A stretch of 64,000 nucleotides of DNA from DAIQRJ01 sp963708795. GTDB taxonomy: Bacteria; Actinomycetota; Actinomycetes; Propionibacteriales; DAIQRJ01. This document shows positions 26,018 through 34,729 of this stretch, piece after piece (the first letter of the stretch is position 1; each line of letters starts with the position of its first letter). Location of the stretch: positions 292,233 to 356,232 of the forward strand of contig CAVPUH010000001.1 in assembly GCA_963708795.1 (NCBI GenBank), in the 5' to 3' direction. Made by a program: the position numbers and the translations under genes. The notes below the pieces were generated by a model that worked only from the letters and a program-made list of their open reading frames with translations, had not been told where the DNA came from and did not search any database.

Positions 26018-26788
26018 TCACCAGATCGTGTAGCCGCCGTCGGCCACGACGACCGAACCGGTCATGAAGGAGGCGGCATCGGAGGCCAGGAACGCGACCA
26101 CGGAGGCGACTTCACCCGGCTCGCCCAGCCGGCCGATCGGTGTCATCGCAGCCCACTCGTCCAACAGCTCCTGGGAGATGCCGTCGCGCGCGAGGTCGGT
26201 GAGGACGTAGCCGGGCGCGATCGAGTTGACACGGATCCCGTCCGCCGCGAACTCCGACGCCAGGCTGGCGGTGAACGAGTGCACCGCCGCCTTCGAGGCG
26301 TTGTACGCCGCCTGCGTCTGCGGGTGGTTCACGATCAGACCCGACATCGACCCGATCGTCACGATCGACCCGTGGGTGCCGGTCGCCCGCATGTGCCGCG
26401 CGGCCTCACGGGCGCACCAGAACGACCCGTCGATGTTGGTGTCCAGGACGAAGCGCCACTCGGCCGGGGTGACGTCGGCGGCGGGAGTCCGGGCGACGAC
26501 GCCGGCACACGTGACGAGGATGTCCAGCCGGCCGTGGCTCTCGACGATCGAGGCGAACGTGGTCGCGACCGACGACGCGTCGCGAACGTCCAGGTGCCGG
26601 TACTCGACGAGCGGGCCGCTTCGCCCGAGCTCGGTGGCCGTGGCGCCACCCACGTCGTCGAGGACGTCGGTGATGACGCACACCGCGCCCATCTCGTGCA
26701 GGGCGGTGACGATCGCAGCGCCGATCCCCCGGGCTCCGCCGGTGACGACGGCCACCCGACCCGCCAGCTCGAGCTTCTCGCGGTACAT
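26018..26788 (-). CDS. SDR family oxidoreductase (gluconate/ketoacyl reductase-like)
   Basis: A 256-residue classical SDR. Cofactor motif is TGGARGIGAA, with Asp at the end of the second strand (VCVITDVLDDVG), implying NAD preference. The catalytic Ser is in TIGSMSGLIV and the Tyr/Lys in YNASK; it ends GSVVVADGGYTIW. Closest-looking relatives act on polyols or keto-sugars. It lies three bases downstream of the KDPG aldolase gene and upstream of the cupin isomerase, in one transcript. Confidence 0.82.
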   Translation of the reverse strand: MYREKLELAGRVAVVTGGARGIGAAIVTALHEMGAVCVITDVLDDVGGATATELGRSGPLVEYRHLDVRDASSVATTFASIVESHGRLDILVTCAGVVARTPAADVTPAEWRFVLDTNIDGSFWCAREAARHMRATGTHGSIVTIGSMSGLIVNHPQTQAAYNASKAAVHSFTASLASEFAADGIRVNSIAPGYVLTDLARDGISQELLDEWAAMTPIGRLGEPGEVASVVAFLASDAASFMTGSVVVADGGYTIW

Positions 26789-26791
26789 CCG

Positions 26792-27448
26792 TCACACCCC
26801 GCCGGTCGTCGTGGCCTGTGCCCATGCCGCGCTGAACTCGCGGGCGTTGGCCTCGATCTCGTCCCATCGCCCGGCTTGCATGGCCGAACCGGAGCACAGG
26901 TCGCTGCCTGCGCCGACGGCCACGGCGCCCGCGTTCACCCAGGCGGCGATGTTGCCGGCATTGACCCCACCGGTCGGCATCATCGGCAGATCGGGGAACG
27001 GTCCTCGCAGCGACCTGAGGTAGGCCGGACCTCCCAGCGAGGCCGGGAAGATCTTGACGGCATGGGCACCGAGGGCGGCCGCGGCCATCACCTCGCTCGG
27101 CGTCAGCGCGCCCAGGAACACCGGCACCGTGGTGGCGAGCATGGCGGTCGCCAAGCCCGGTTCGGTACCGGGGCTGACGAGGTAGCGCGCACCGGCCGCG
27201 ACGGCGTCTTCGGCCTGTGCGGCGGTCAGCACCGTGCCCGCTCCGAGGTAGACGCCGTCGCCGTGGCGCCGCGCCACTTCGGCGATGACCTCCAGGGCAC
27301 CGGGCGTGCTGTAGGTGATCTCCACACCGGTGACGCCGCCGGCGATCAGCGCCTCGACGGTGCGCAGCGCGGCGGACTCGGACGGCGCCCGGAGGACCGC
27401 GATCACTCCGGTGGCGCGGAGCCGGGCCAACACGGACGGCTGAGTCAT
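26792..27448 (-). CDS. eda: 2-dehydro-3-deoxy-phosphogluconate (KDPG) aldolase
   Basis: A 218-residue class I aldolase. It cleaves 2-keto-3-deoxy-6-phosphogluconate (or the galactonate analogue) to pyruvate and glyceraldehyde 3-phosphate. The catalytic Glu is in GVTGVEITYSTPGA, the Schiff-base Lys is in AHAVKIFPAS, and the phosphate site is MMPTGGVNAGN. GVYLGAGTVLTAAQAEDAVAAG is family-typical. ATG 27448 is preceded by GGGAGGA. It is the first gene of the minus-strand operon with two SDRs and the cupin isomerase. This suggests oxidation of a sugar to a keto-deoxy acid, followed by cleavage. Confidence 0.88.
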   Translation of the reverse strand: MTQPSVLARLRATGVIAVLRAPSESAALRTVEALIAGGVTGVEITYSTPGALEVIAEVARRHGDGVYLGAGTVLTAAQAEDAVAAGARYLVSPGTEPGLATAMLATTVPVFLGALTPSEVMAAAALGAHAVKIFPASLGGPAYLRSLRGPFPDLPMMPTGGVNAGNIAAWVNAGAVAVGAGSDLCSGSAMQAGRWDEIEANAREFSAAWAQATTTGGV

Positions 27449-27571
27449 GCGTCCTCCCTGGGTCGACGATGACGGGCCTGCGATCCCGGCCGGGTCACCC
27501 CCAGTCTGAGCCAGCCTGCCCGGACGGGCGGGGGCGGACCTGGCCGGATCGGGACGTGGTTCGATGCGGAC

Positions 27572-28372
27572 GTGCGTTCCCTCACGCGTTTCCCCGAGCT
27601 CGACGAGGTCGTCACGGAGCTGTCGCGGCGAGCTGAGAGCGTCCTCGGCGACACCTTCGTCGGTGCGTATCTGCAGGGCTCGTTCGCTCTCGGCGACGCC
27701 GACGAGCACAGCGACGTCGACTTCCTGATCGTGACCGACCGTCTCATCGCGCCGGGATCGGAGGCGGCGTTGCGGGCCATGCACGCCGAGTTCCCCCAGC
27801 GCGAGGTCGAATGGGCCCGTCATCTCGAAGGGTCGTACGCCACGACCGACGCCATCCGGGTGCTCGACGAGTGCGCGACGCCGTGGCTCTACGTCGACAA
27901 CGGTGCGCGGGTCATGGAGCTCTCCGCGCACGACAACACGGCCGTCACCCGCTGGGTCCTGCGCGAACACGGCGTCACGCTCACCGGTCCCGAGCCGTCG
28001 AGCATCGTGGATCCGGTCACGGCCGACGACCTGCGCAGTGAGGTCCGCGCCACGGTCCCGCGGTGGGCGGCCGAGCTCCGGGCCGACCCGGCGGCGATGG
28101 ACAACGCGTGGACACAGCCGCACACCGTGCTCGCGTTCTGTCGTGCGCTGCACACCGTGGCCGACGGCCGGGTGGCGTCCAAGCGGGAATCGGGGGAATG
28201 GGCCATCCGCGAGCTCGACGCCGGCTGGCAGCCGCTCATCCAGCGGGCACTCGACGACCGCCCCGCGCCCTGGGATCGCGTCCACCGTTCCGCCCGGCCG
28301 TGGACGCTCGATCCGACGTGGGCGTTCATCACCGCGGCCATCGAAAGTGTGGAGGCCGCACATGAGCGATGA
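27572..28372 (+). CDS. Aminoglycoside adenylyltransferase-like nucleotidyltransferase
   Basis: A 266-residue protein. The N-terminal nucleotidyltransferase motif is GSFALGDADEHSDVDFLIVTD; the two Asp of SDVD bind Mg. The C-terminal half is a helical DUF4111-type domain (WTQPHTVLAFCRALHTVADG, SKRESGEWAIREL), as in AadA-type streptomycin/spectinomycin adenylyltransferases. Chromosomal copies in actinobacteria are often not proven resistance genes, so the substrate is open. It starts at GTG 27572; no better in-frame start is near. The last 11 bases overlap the Gfo/Idh oxidoreductase gene. Confidence 0.75.
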   Translation: MRSLTRFPELDEVVTELSRRAESVLGDTFVGAYLQGSFALGDADEHSDVDFLIVTDRLIAPGSEAALRAMHAEFPQREVEWARHLEGSYATTDAIRVLDECATPWLYVDNGARVMELSAHDNTAVTRWVLREHGVTLTGPEPSSIVDPVTADDLRSEVRATVPRWAAELRADPAAMDNAWTQPHTVLAFCRALHTVADGRVASKRESGEWAIRELDAGWQPLIQRALDDRPAPWDRVHRSARPWTLDPTWAFITAAIESVEAAHER

Positions 28373-29366
28373 GCCGCTCCGGGTGGCCGTCGTCGGCGTC
28401 GGCGGATGGGGAGCGCAGCACGCCCGGATCTTCGCCGAGCGTCCCGACACCCGACTCGTCGGCGTCGCTCGGCCGCAACCGTGAACGAACACAGCAGCGA
28501 GCAGATCGCTACCGGACCCGCGCCGTACACCGACCTGGACGCGATGCTCTCGGCGGAACGGCCCGACCTGGTCACGGTGTGCCTGCCGAACGAGCACCAC
28601 TACGACACGACGCTGGAGCTGATCCGGCGCGGTGTTCCGCTCCTCGTCGAGAAGCCGTTGGTGTTCGACCTGGCCCAGGCCGACTCACTCCTCACCGAGG
28701 CGGCCGAGCGGAACCTGTTCTTCGCGATCAACTTCAACCACCGCTATGCCGAGCCGGTCGTGCGCGCCAAGCGGGCGATCGACGACGGGGAGCTCGGCCA
28801 GTTGGTGTTCGCCACCTGGCGGTTCGGTGGTGAGGGCAGCCAGGCGGGATCCGCCTACGGCAACCTGATCGAGACCCAATGCCACGGCTTCGACATGCTC
28901 GAGTACCTGCTCGGCCCCATCGACTCGGTGATGGCGCAGATGAGCGACACCACCGGAAACGGCTGGAGCACGATCGCGGTCGCACTGGAGTTCGTCAGCG
29001 GTGCGGTCGCGACCATGCTCGGAAGCTACGACTCGTCCTACGCCTACCCCGACTCACAACTCGTGGAAGTGAACGGCACCCGTGGTCGGCTCGCCATCCA
29101 CGACACCGTCCGCGAACTCGAACTCAGCCGCGCCGGGGACGAGACCACGTCGCGATGGCGCGCCGGCTACTTCAACGACGAAGCCCGCGACTTCGCCGGC
29201 ACCTTCGACCGTCACGTCGACCAGGTTCTCGAGCGCCCTCCGAGCCGGGGACGATCCGCCGGTGCACGCGCGCGCCGGTCGGCGTGCTCTCGAGTTGGCT
29301 CACGCCGTCATCGCTTCCCACGATCGAGGAGTACGGATGCCGACGACGCCGGCATCGATGCCGTAG
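28362..29366 (+). CDS. Gfo/Idh/MocA family oxidoreductase, three frameshifts
   Basis: An NAD(P)-dependent sugar or inositol oxidoreductase of about 333 residues. From ATG 28362 the Rossmann start is VAVVGVGGWGAQHARIFAE. The frame then changes near 28470, 28525 and 29240, each restored by removing one base. The central part is intact: VCLPNEHHYDTTLELIRR, GVPLLVEKPLVFDLAQAD with the family EKP motif, FFAINFNHRYAEP, and CHGFDMLEYLLGPIDSV with the catalytic-region His. The end reads HARAGRRALELAHAVIAS. It overlaps the adenylyltransferase-like gene. The substrate is unknown; the sugar operon is opposite. Confidence 0.75.
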
Positions 29367-29390
29367 CGCCGATCGCAGTAGCGTCCGGCC

Positions 29391-30410
29391 GTGCGCTACT
29401 TCCTCGACACCGAGTTCATCGAGTCCGAACGGCGGGTCGATCTGGTCAGCGTGGCCGTCGCCTGCGAGGACGGTCGCGAGTTCTACGCGATCTCCACGGA
29501 GTTCGACCCGGCTCTCGCGAACGAGTTCGTGCAGACCGTCGTGCTTCCGCTGCTCGAGCCGCGCGAGGACCCGGCGTGGAAGTCGCGGCGACGGATCCTC
29601 GCGGAGCTGATCGCCTTCGTCGGCACCGACCCGGAGCCGGTGTTCTGGTGCTGGGGCGGCGCAGCGTACGACTGGTGGGCCGTCGTCCAGCTCTTCCCGC
29701 TGGCGGACCGCGTGCCCGATGGGTGGAAGTACTCGGCCTACGACGTCATGCAGCTCGTCGAGGCTCGCGGCCTCCGGACCGACCCACCTGATCCCAGGCT
29801 GCCGCCGTCGCCGGTGGACGCGCACCACGCGCTGGTGGACGCACGCTGGACCCGGGCGCGTTTCGAGTATCTGCAGCGCCCGACCAGCCCGACCAGCCCG
29901 ACCGCCCGGCGGCCGCTCGTCCTCACCGGCGGTCCCGCCGTCGGCAAGACGACCACCGGCCGCGCCGTCGCGCAGGCACGCGAGGACTGCGCGTTCATCG
30001 ACGTCGACGACATCCGTCAGCTCGTCGTCGCCGGCGGCCGCCCGCCGTGGGCGGGAGACGCCGGCCGGGCCCAGCAGGAACTCGGTGTGCGCAACGCCTG
30101 TTCACTGGCACAGGGCTTCCTGGGCTCGGGATTCGACGTGGTCATCGCCGACGTCCTGACGCCACGGACAGCCGGCCTCTATCGGGATGCCCTTCCGGGG
30201 TGCCTGCTCGTACGGCTCGCCATCCGGGTCGAGGAGGCGCGGGAGCGGGCGCGCAGCCGCCCTCGATGGATCACCGACGCCGAGTTCGACGAGCTGTACC
30301 GGCTCGACCGCGACGAGCCGCCGCAGGTCGACGTCGTCGTCGAGGTCGGTGGTTCGTCGGTCGCCGAGCAACTCGCGGCAGTGGGCCGGGTGTGGGCCGA
30401 GGCCCGCTGA
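29391..30410 (+). CDS. 3'-5' exoribonuclease (RNase AS-like) fused to a P-loop kinase
   Basis: A 339-residue two-domain protein. Residues 1-160 match the RNase AS/DUF5051 DEDDh exonuclease: FLDTEFIE gives Asp6 and Glu8, YDWWAV gives Asp94, and DAHHALVDAR gives His145/146 and Asp150. Residues 174-339 are a small P-loop NTPase with Walker A LTGGPAVGKTTTG (Lys186), an acidic second block FIDVDDIRQLV, and an Arg-rich lid near 270-285 (EEARERARSRPRW). This resembles nucleotide/polynucleotide kinases and CPT-like phosphotransferases. A Ser/Pro/Thr linker (about 164-171) joins the two. GTG 29391 is the start. The combination suggests RNA end processing, but this is inference. Confidence 0.75.
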   Translation: MRYFLDTEFIESERRVDLVSVAVACEDGREFYAISTEFDPALANEFVQTVVLPLLEPREDPAWKSRRRILAELIAFVGTDPEPVFWCWGGAAYDWWAVVQLFPLADRVPDGWKYSAYDVMQLVEARGLRTDPPDPRLPPSPVDAHHALVDARWTRARFEYLQRPTSPTSPTARRPLVLTGGPAVGKTTTGRAVAQAREDCAFIDVDDIRQLVVAGGRPPWAGDAGRAQQELGVRNACSLAQGFLGSGFDVVIADVLTPRTAGLYRDALPGCLLVRLAIRVEEARERARSRPRWITDAEFDELYRLDRDEPPQVDVVVEVGGSSVAEQLAAVGRVWAEAR

Positions 30411-30412
30411 CC

Positions 30413-31555
30413 TCAGCCCGTCTCCTCCAGGAGGTGCTCACGTGCGTACACGAGCCCGAGGTCGACGGCCCCGATCAACGAGGCGTCCTCGGTCACCGCG
30501 CTCGCCTCGATGACCACCGGCAATGGTGTCAGCGTGCTGACATCCTCCTGGACCCGCGCCAGCACGGCCGGGTGGGATCCGATCGGGCCACCGACCAGGA
30601 TCGCCGCCGGGTTGACGATCGCGCAGGTCGCGGCGGCAGCGGCCGCGAGGCACGATCCGATGGCCGCCGCCAGCCGCGTTCCGCGAGCCAGCTTCCGCAG
30701 CGTCAGTGGCACGTCGATCGTCGTCGACCCCGGTCGGACGAGTCCGAGATCGATGAACCGGTCGAGCAGGATCCGGCCGGCCCTCCCGACGTCCGGTAGA
30801 TACGCGATCTCGCCCGCGAGCCCGTTGGCGCCCCGGACGATGTGGCCGCCGAGGCACAGCGACATGCCGAGACCGGCCCCGGCGTACAGGTAGCCGAAAC
30901 TCGCTCCCGGATCCGGCCGCACGGCCAGCTCCGCGCGGGCGGCCAGGTTCACGTCGTTGTCGATGAGGACCGGCGCATCCGTGAGATCACCGAAGAGGCC
31001 GATCGGATCGATCAAACCCTCCGGGAACGGCGTGTGCGGCAGCGCGATGATCTCGTCGGTGACCGGATCGACCGGGTTGGCCACGGAGATCGCGATGGCC
31101 CGCAGTCGACCCGATGCTGCGGCGATTCCGTCGCCGGCGGCCGCCCGGAGCGCTGAGAGGACGCCCTCCACTGTGCCCGCCGGGTGGGGAGCGTAGAACT
31201 GCGTCGCCAGGTCCTCGCCGCCGAGGTCGGTGGCCCGCGCCCAGATCCCTTCCTGGCTGACCTGGAGGGCCAGCACCCCACCTGCGGTCGGGGCCAGTTC
31301 GAAGTAGACGGCTGCCCGTCCGCGGCGACCGGCCACCGATCCGCTCTCGACGAGGACGCCGGCGTCGGTCAACCTCCGGACAGACTCCGAGATCGTCGGC
31401 TTCGAGATGCCGGTCAGGCCCGCGACGTCGACCCGGGTGACCCGCCTGCCTGCGTAGACGCAGTCCAGGACGGTCCGGTCGGTGACGTTGCGGACCAAGG
31501 CGAGTCGCGGGAGTTCATGGCGCGGCTGCGCCCCCCCGAATTCGCTGCTCATCAC
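30413..31555 (-). CDS. ROK family transcriptional regulator
   Basis: A 380-residue regulator. The N-terminal winged helix is near residues 30-75 (VTRVDVAGLTGISKPTISES). A ROK sugar-kinase-like domain follows (LRAIAISVANPVDPVTDE, DAPVLIDNDVNLAARAELA, YLYAGAGLGMSLCLGG, GANGLAGEIAYLPD). The usual zinc-binding GHxxxxxxxxxCxCG motif is not evident, which is common in degenerate ROK repressors. It is divergent from the DUF1479 oxygenase and aldo/keto reductase genes. An AT-rich near-palindrome lies in the gap, so it probably senses a sugar and controls both directions. Confidence 0.85.
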   Translation of the reverse strand: MMSSEFGGAQPRHELPRLALVRNVTDRTVLDCVYAGRRVTRVDVAGLTGISKPTISESVRRLTDAGVLVESGSVAGRRGRAAVYFELAPTAGGVLALQVSQEGIWARATDLGGEDLATQFYAPHPAGTVEGVLSALRAAAGDGIAAASGRLRAIAISVANPVDPVTDEIIALPHTPFPEGLIDPIGLFGDLTDAPVLIDNDVNLAARAELAVRPDPGASFGYLYAGAGLGMSLCLGGHIVRGANGLAGEIAYLPDVGRAGRILLDRFIDLGLVRPGSTTIDVPLTLRKLARGTRLAAAIGSCLAAAAAATCAIVNPAAILVGGPIGSHPAVLARVQEDVSTLTPLPVVIEASAVTEDASLIGAVDLGLVYAREHLLEETG

Positions 31556-31601
31556 TCACCCCTTGCTCGGCCCCCCGGTCGGAGCTATTCTCCATGCATT
31601 C

Positions 31602-31620
31602 TAGTTAGGTGTCGTTACTA
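31602..31620. promoter_or_regulatory. Near-palindromic operator between the ROK regulator and DUF1479 genes
   Basis: TAGTTAGGTGTCGTTACTA has arms TAGTTA and TTACTA that match as an inverted repeat at five of six positions. It is AT-rich against a very GC-rich background. ROK/NagC-type repressors favour AT-rich inverted repeats of this kind, and the site lies 47 bases from the regulator start. The assignment rests on position and composition. Confidence 0.5.
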
Positions 31621-31662
31621 AAGCATCTCGTCAACAACAGCCGTCACCCCGAGGAGAAGACC

Positions 31663-32937
31663 ATGACGAACGTCAGTACGCCGATTGCGACCACCGAGGC
31701 CCCGGCCGACCTGCCGGCAGCGATCCGCGAGGCGAAGGCAGCGCTGCGCGAGCGGATCGGCGACTATCCCGGCGTGTTCGCCGAGGTCGAAGAGGCGATC
31801 CAGGCCGACGTGGCCGAGGTCGTGGCGACGCGCGAGGCAGGCGAAGCGGTCTGGCCGATCGTGCGGTTCGAGGACGTCGTCGCCGGCACCGTGCCTCGCG
31901 AACTCAGCGCCGCGGTGCACACCCGCGGCTGCGCGGTGGTCCGCGGGACGTTCGATGCAGACGAGGCCCGTCGCTGGGACGCCGAGCTCGTCGATTACGT
32001 CGATCGCAATCACTTCGCCGAGACCTACCAGCAGATCGACGACGGCGTCTTCGGAGGGCTCGAGGCGGGCAGGCCGGCGATCTTTCCCGTCTACTGGTCG
32101 GGGCCACAGATGGCCGCGCGTCAGCACACGAACATGTCCGCGGTCCGCCGCTTCCTCAACGGCTTCTGGAAGCACGAGTCGCAGGGCAAGGTCTGGTTCG
32201 ATCCCAGTCTCGACACCGGTTATCCCGATCGCGTGCGTCGTCGTCCGCCCGGGACCACGTCGAACGGGCTGTCCCCGCACACCGACTCCGGTTCGATCGA
32301 GCGTTGGCTGCTCCCGGCTTACCAGAACGTCTTCCGGCACGTGTTCGACGGATCGTGGCGGGAGTATGACGCCTGGGACGGCGCCTACCGAACCGACGTC
32401 GACGAGTACCGCTCGACGGTGATGTGCTCGGCGTTCCGCACCTTCCAGGGGTGGACAGCCCTGTCGGACATGCGACCGGAGGATGGGGTACTCAACGTCG
32501 TGCCGATCCCGCACGCCATGGTCTACCTCCTCCTGCGCGCGCTGCAGGACGACATCGCCGACGACGACCTGTGTGGGGCGGCGAACGGTCAGGCGCTGCC
32601 GATCACGGCCGACCACCACGGGGTCCTCCTGCCTGCGCTCACGCCCATCCCGGCGGTCGAGCCCGGCGACACCGTGTGGTGGCACGGCGACATGATCCAC
32701 TCGGTGGCCGCCGTCGAAGACCAACACGGCTGGGGGAACGTCATGTACATCCCCGCATCGCCTGCCTGCCCGAAGAACAACGCGTACGCGGCCGACTGTG
32801 GTGCCGCCTTCCTGGCCGGCCGGAGTCCGTCGGACTTCGCGGCCGAGGACTACGAGGTGGGCTGGGTCGGCCGCCCGAGCGCCGACGATCTGTCCGAGGT
32901 CGGCCGCACCCAACTGCAGCTCGGAGGCCGGGTCTAG
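31663..32937 (+). CDS. DUF1479 (YbiU-like) putative dioxygenase
   Basis: A 424-residue protein of the DUF1479/YbiU family, which has a 2-oxoglutarate/Fe(II) oxygenase-like double-stranded beta helix. Candidate iron ligands are His and Asp in LSPHTDSGSIERW and a distal His in WWHGDMIHSVAAVED. GCAVVRGTFDADEARRWD and YQQIDDGVFGG are typical family segments. ATG 31663 follows GAGGAGAAG; the earlier in-frame start at 31609 would place coding sequence over the operator. It is followed after 10 bases by an aldo/keto reductase gene. The substrate is unknown, but regulation by a ROK protein suggests a sugar derivative. Confidence 0.8.
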   Translation: MTNVSTPIATTEAPADLPAAIREAKAALRERIGDYPGVFAEVEEAIQADVAEVVATREAGEAVWPIVRFEDVVAGTVPRELSAAVHTRGCAVVRGTFDADEARRWDAELVDYVDRNHFAETYQQIDDGVFGGLEAGRPAIFPVYWSGPQMAARQHTNMSAVRRFLNGFWKHESQGKVWFDPSLDTGYPDRVRRRPPGTTSNGLSPHTDSGSIERWLLPAYQNVFRHVFDGSWREYDAWDGAYRTDVDEYRSTVMCSAFRTFQGWTALSDMRPEDGVLNVVPIPHAMVYLLLRALQDDIADDDLCGAANGQALPITADHHGVLLPALTPIPAVEPGDTVWWHGDMIHSVAAVEDQHGWGNVMYIPASPACPKNNAYAADCGAAFLAGRSPSDFAAEDYEVGWVGRPSADDLSEVGRTQLQLGGRV

Positions 32938-32947
32938 GGTCGAACGC

Positions 32948-33955
32948 ATGGACTATCGCGTACTCGGCACCACAGGTGTGAAGGTCAGCCCGCTCTGTCT
33001 CGGGGCCATGATGTTCGGTCCCCGCGGCAACCCCGACCACGACGACTCGGTGCGCATCATCCACCGGGCGCTCGATGCCGGCATCAACTTCGTCGACACC
33101 GCCGACGTCTACTCCCGCGGCGAATCGGAGACGATCGTCGGCAAGGCCCTGGCTGGTGGTCGCCGCGACACCGTCGTGCTGGCCACCAAGGCGCACGGCA
33201 GCATGGGCGACGACGTGAACCAGCAGGGCAACTCGCGACGCTGGATCACCCAGGAGGTCGAGAACAGCCTTCGCCGGCTCGGCACCGACCACATCGACCT
33301 GTACCAGATCCACCGGCCCGACCCGAGCACCGACATCGACGAGACGCTCGGCGTGCTGACCGACCTCGTCCGTGCCGGCAAGATCCGCTACTTCGGATCG
33401 TCGACCTTCCCCGCCTACCAGGTCGTCGAAGCCCAGTGGGTGGCGCAGCAGCGTGGACGCGAGCGGTTCGTCTGCGAGCAGCCTCCGTATTCGCTGCTGG
33501 TACGAGGGATCGAAGCAGACGTACTGCCCGTCGCCCAGAAGTACGGGATGGGTGTGATCCCGTGGAGCCCGCTGGCCGGAGGCTGGCTCACCGGCCGCTA
33601 CCGGAAGGGCCAGCCGGCACCGGACTCCAACCGGGGCCGTGGCGCCGACCTGTCGACGCCGGAGAACCAGGCGAAGCTCGAGGCCGTCGAGCAGCTGGTC
33701 GTGCTGGCCGAGGAGACCGGGCTGAGCATGGTCGACTTCTCGCTCGCGTTCGTGCTCCAGCACCCCGGCATCACCTCGGCGATCATCGGGCCGCGCACGA
33801 TGGAGCAGCTCGAGTCCCAGCTCGGTGCACCGGATGTCACCCTCAGCGCCGAGGTGCTCGATCGCATCGACGAGATCGTGCCGCCGGGGACGAATGTCGG
33901 TGGTGGCGGCTGGCAGCCCCCGGCGCTGACCGATGCATCGTTGCGTCGCCGCTGA
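32948..33955 (+). CDS. Aldo/keto reductase
   Basis: A 335-residue NADPH-dependent aldo/keto reductase. The catalytic Asp/Tyr are in NFVDTADVYSRGESE, the Lys in VVLATKAHG, and the His in LYQIHRPDPSTD. PYSLLVRGIEADVLP and GMGVIPWSPLAGGWLTG are typical of AKR families 9/11-14, which act on aldehydes and sugars. The C-terminal cofactor-binding loop is SAIIGPRTMEQLESQL. ATG 32948 is taken as start. It is co-transcribed with DUF1479 under probable ROK control. Confidence 0.88.
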   Translation: MDYRVLGTTGVKVSPLCLGAMMFGPRGNPDHDDSVRIIHRALDAGINFVDTADVYSRGESETIVGKALAGGRRDTVVLATKAHGSMGDDVNQQGNSRRWITQEVENSLRRLGTDHIDLYQIHRPDPSTDIDETLGVLTDLVRAGKIRYFGSSTFPAYQVVEAQWVAQQRGRERFVCEQPPYSLLVRGIEADVLPVAQKYGMGVIPWSPLAGGWLTGRYRKGQPAPDSNRGRGADLSTPENQAKLEAVEQLVVLAEETGLSMVDFSLAFVLQHPGITSAIIGPRTMEQLESQLGAPDVTLSAEVLDRIDEIVPPGTNVGGGGWQPPALTDASLRRR

Positions 33956-33967
33956 TCGACGACGGCC

Positions 33968-34696
33968 TCAGCCGACGACGCTCGTCATCGTCGCGAAGAC
34001 GACGACGTTGTCCGGGTAGTAGTGCCGAGCGGCGTCGAAGTCGCCGCCGCACGTGACGAGCCGCAAGGACGGGCCGCCGGGGGCGCCGTAGATCTCGCCG
34101 GTCGGGAAGTCGTCCTTCGGGTACGTCTTCGTGGCGGTGACGCTGAACACGGCGACCTTCCCGTCCGCGCGGGTGACCCGGATCTTGTCGCCCGGGTCGA
34201 GGTCGCCGAGCCGGTAGAACACGCCTTTCGCCCCGTTGTACGTGACATGACCGGCCAGCACCGCACCCCCGTCGGAGCCTGGTGTCGGCCCGCCGGTGAA
34301 CCAGCCGATGTCCTGATAGCGACTGGGGGTCTCGAGTTCGCCGTTGTCATCGATGCCGAGGTCGACCATGGTGGCGTCGACCCCGATCTTCGGGATGTCC
34401 ACCTTGGTCGGGGCCGAGCGGTCGAGCGACACCACCGTCGGCGTCTTCGGCGTGGGCCTCACCGTCGGCTTGGCGCTCGCCTTCGGCGACCGGTGTGGGG
34501 AGGCGGCGCCGGCGGACCGGGTCGGCGTGGCGAGGACATCGGGTGTCGCGGTGGCGGCCGCTGCTGACGGCATCGGCGGCGGCCCGACCTGGTGGAGGAC
34601 TCCCCATCCGATGGCGAGTAACCCGATGACGGCAAGGGCCACAGCCGCCGCGGTGATGACACCGCGGCGGCTGTGGTGAGCGTGATTCGACATCAC
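33968..34696 (-). CDS. Class F sortase
   Basis: A 242-residue membrane-anchored transpeptidase. A single N-terminal helix (GVITAAAVALAVIGLLAIGWGVL) is followed by a Pro/Thr/Ala-rich linker. The catalytic domain starts at APTKVDIPKIGVDA. The catalytic His is in LAGHVTYNG, the Cys in LRLVTCGGDF, and the Arg in AARHYYPDNVVVFA. This layout is the class F (actinobacterial) type. It lies directly upstream of an anchor-bearing CHRD-like protein on the same strand, a common pairing, and probably attaches that protein to the wall. Upstream here means 3' of it in transcription order. Confidence 0.85.
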   Translation of the reverse strand: MMSNHAHHSRRGVITAAAVALAVIGLLAIGWGVLHQVGPPPMPSAAAATATPDVLATPTRSAGAASPHRSPKASAKPTVRPTPKTPTVVSLDRSAPTKVDIPKIGVDATMVDLGIDDNGELETPSRYQDIGWFTGGPTPGSDGGAVLAGHVTYNGAKGVFYRLGDLDPGDKIRVTRADGKVAVFSVTATKTYPKDDFPTGEIYGAPGGPSLRLVTCGGDFDAARHYYPDNVVVFATMTSVVG

Positions 34697-34729
34697 GTGA
34701 GATCCGATTCCTCGAAGCGGCGTTCTCGG

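Noticed and set aside
26792..28600. 602-codon minus-strand frame extending the KDPG aldolase upstream
   Set aside because: The part before 27448 is antisense to the adenylyltransferase-like gene and is not protein-like. The aldolase has its own ATG and GGGAGGA site.
31609..31662. Earlier in-frame ATG/GTG start for the DUF1479 gene
   Set aside because: It would place 18 poorly protein-like codons over the putative operator, and ATG 31663 has a much better ribosome binding site.
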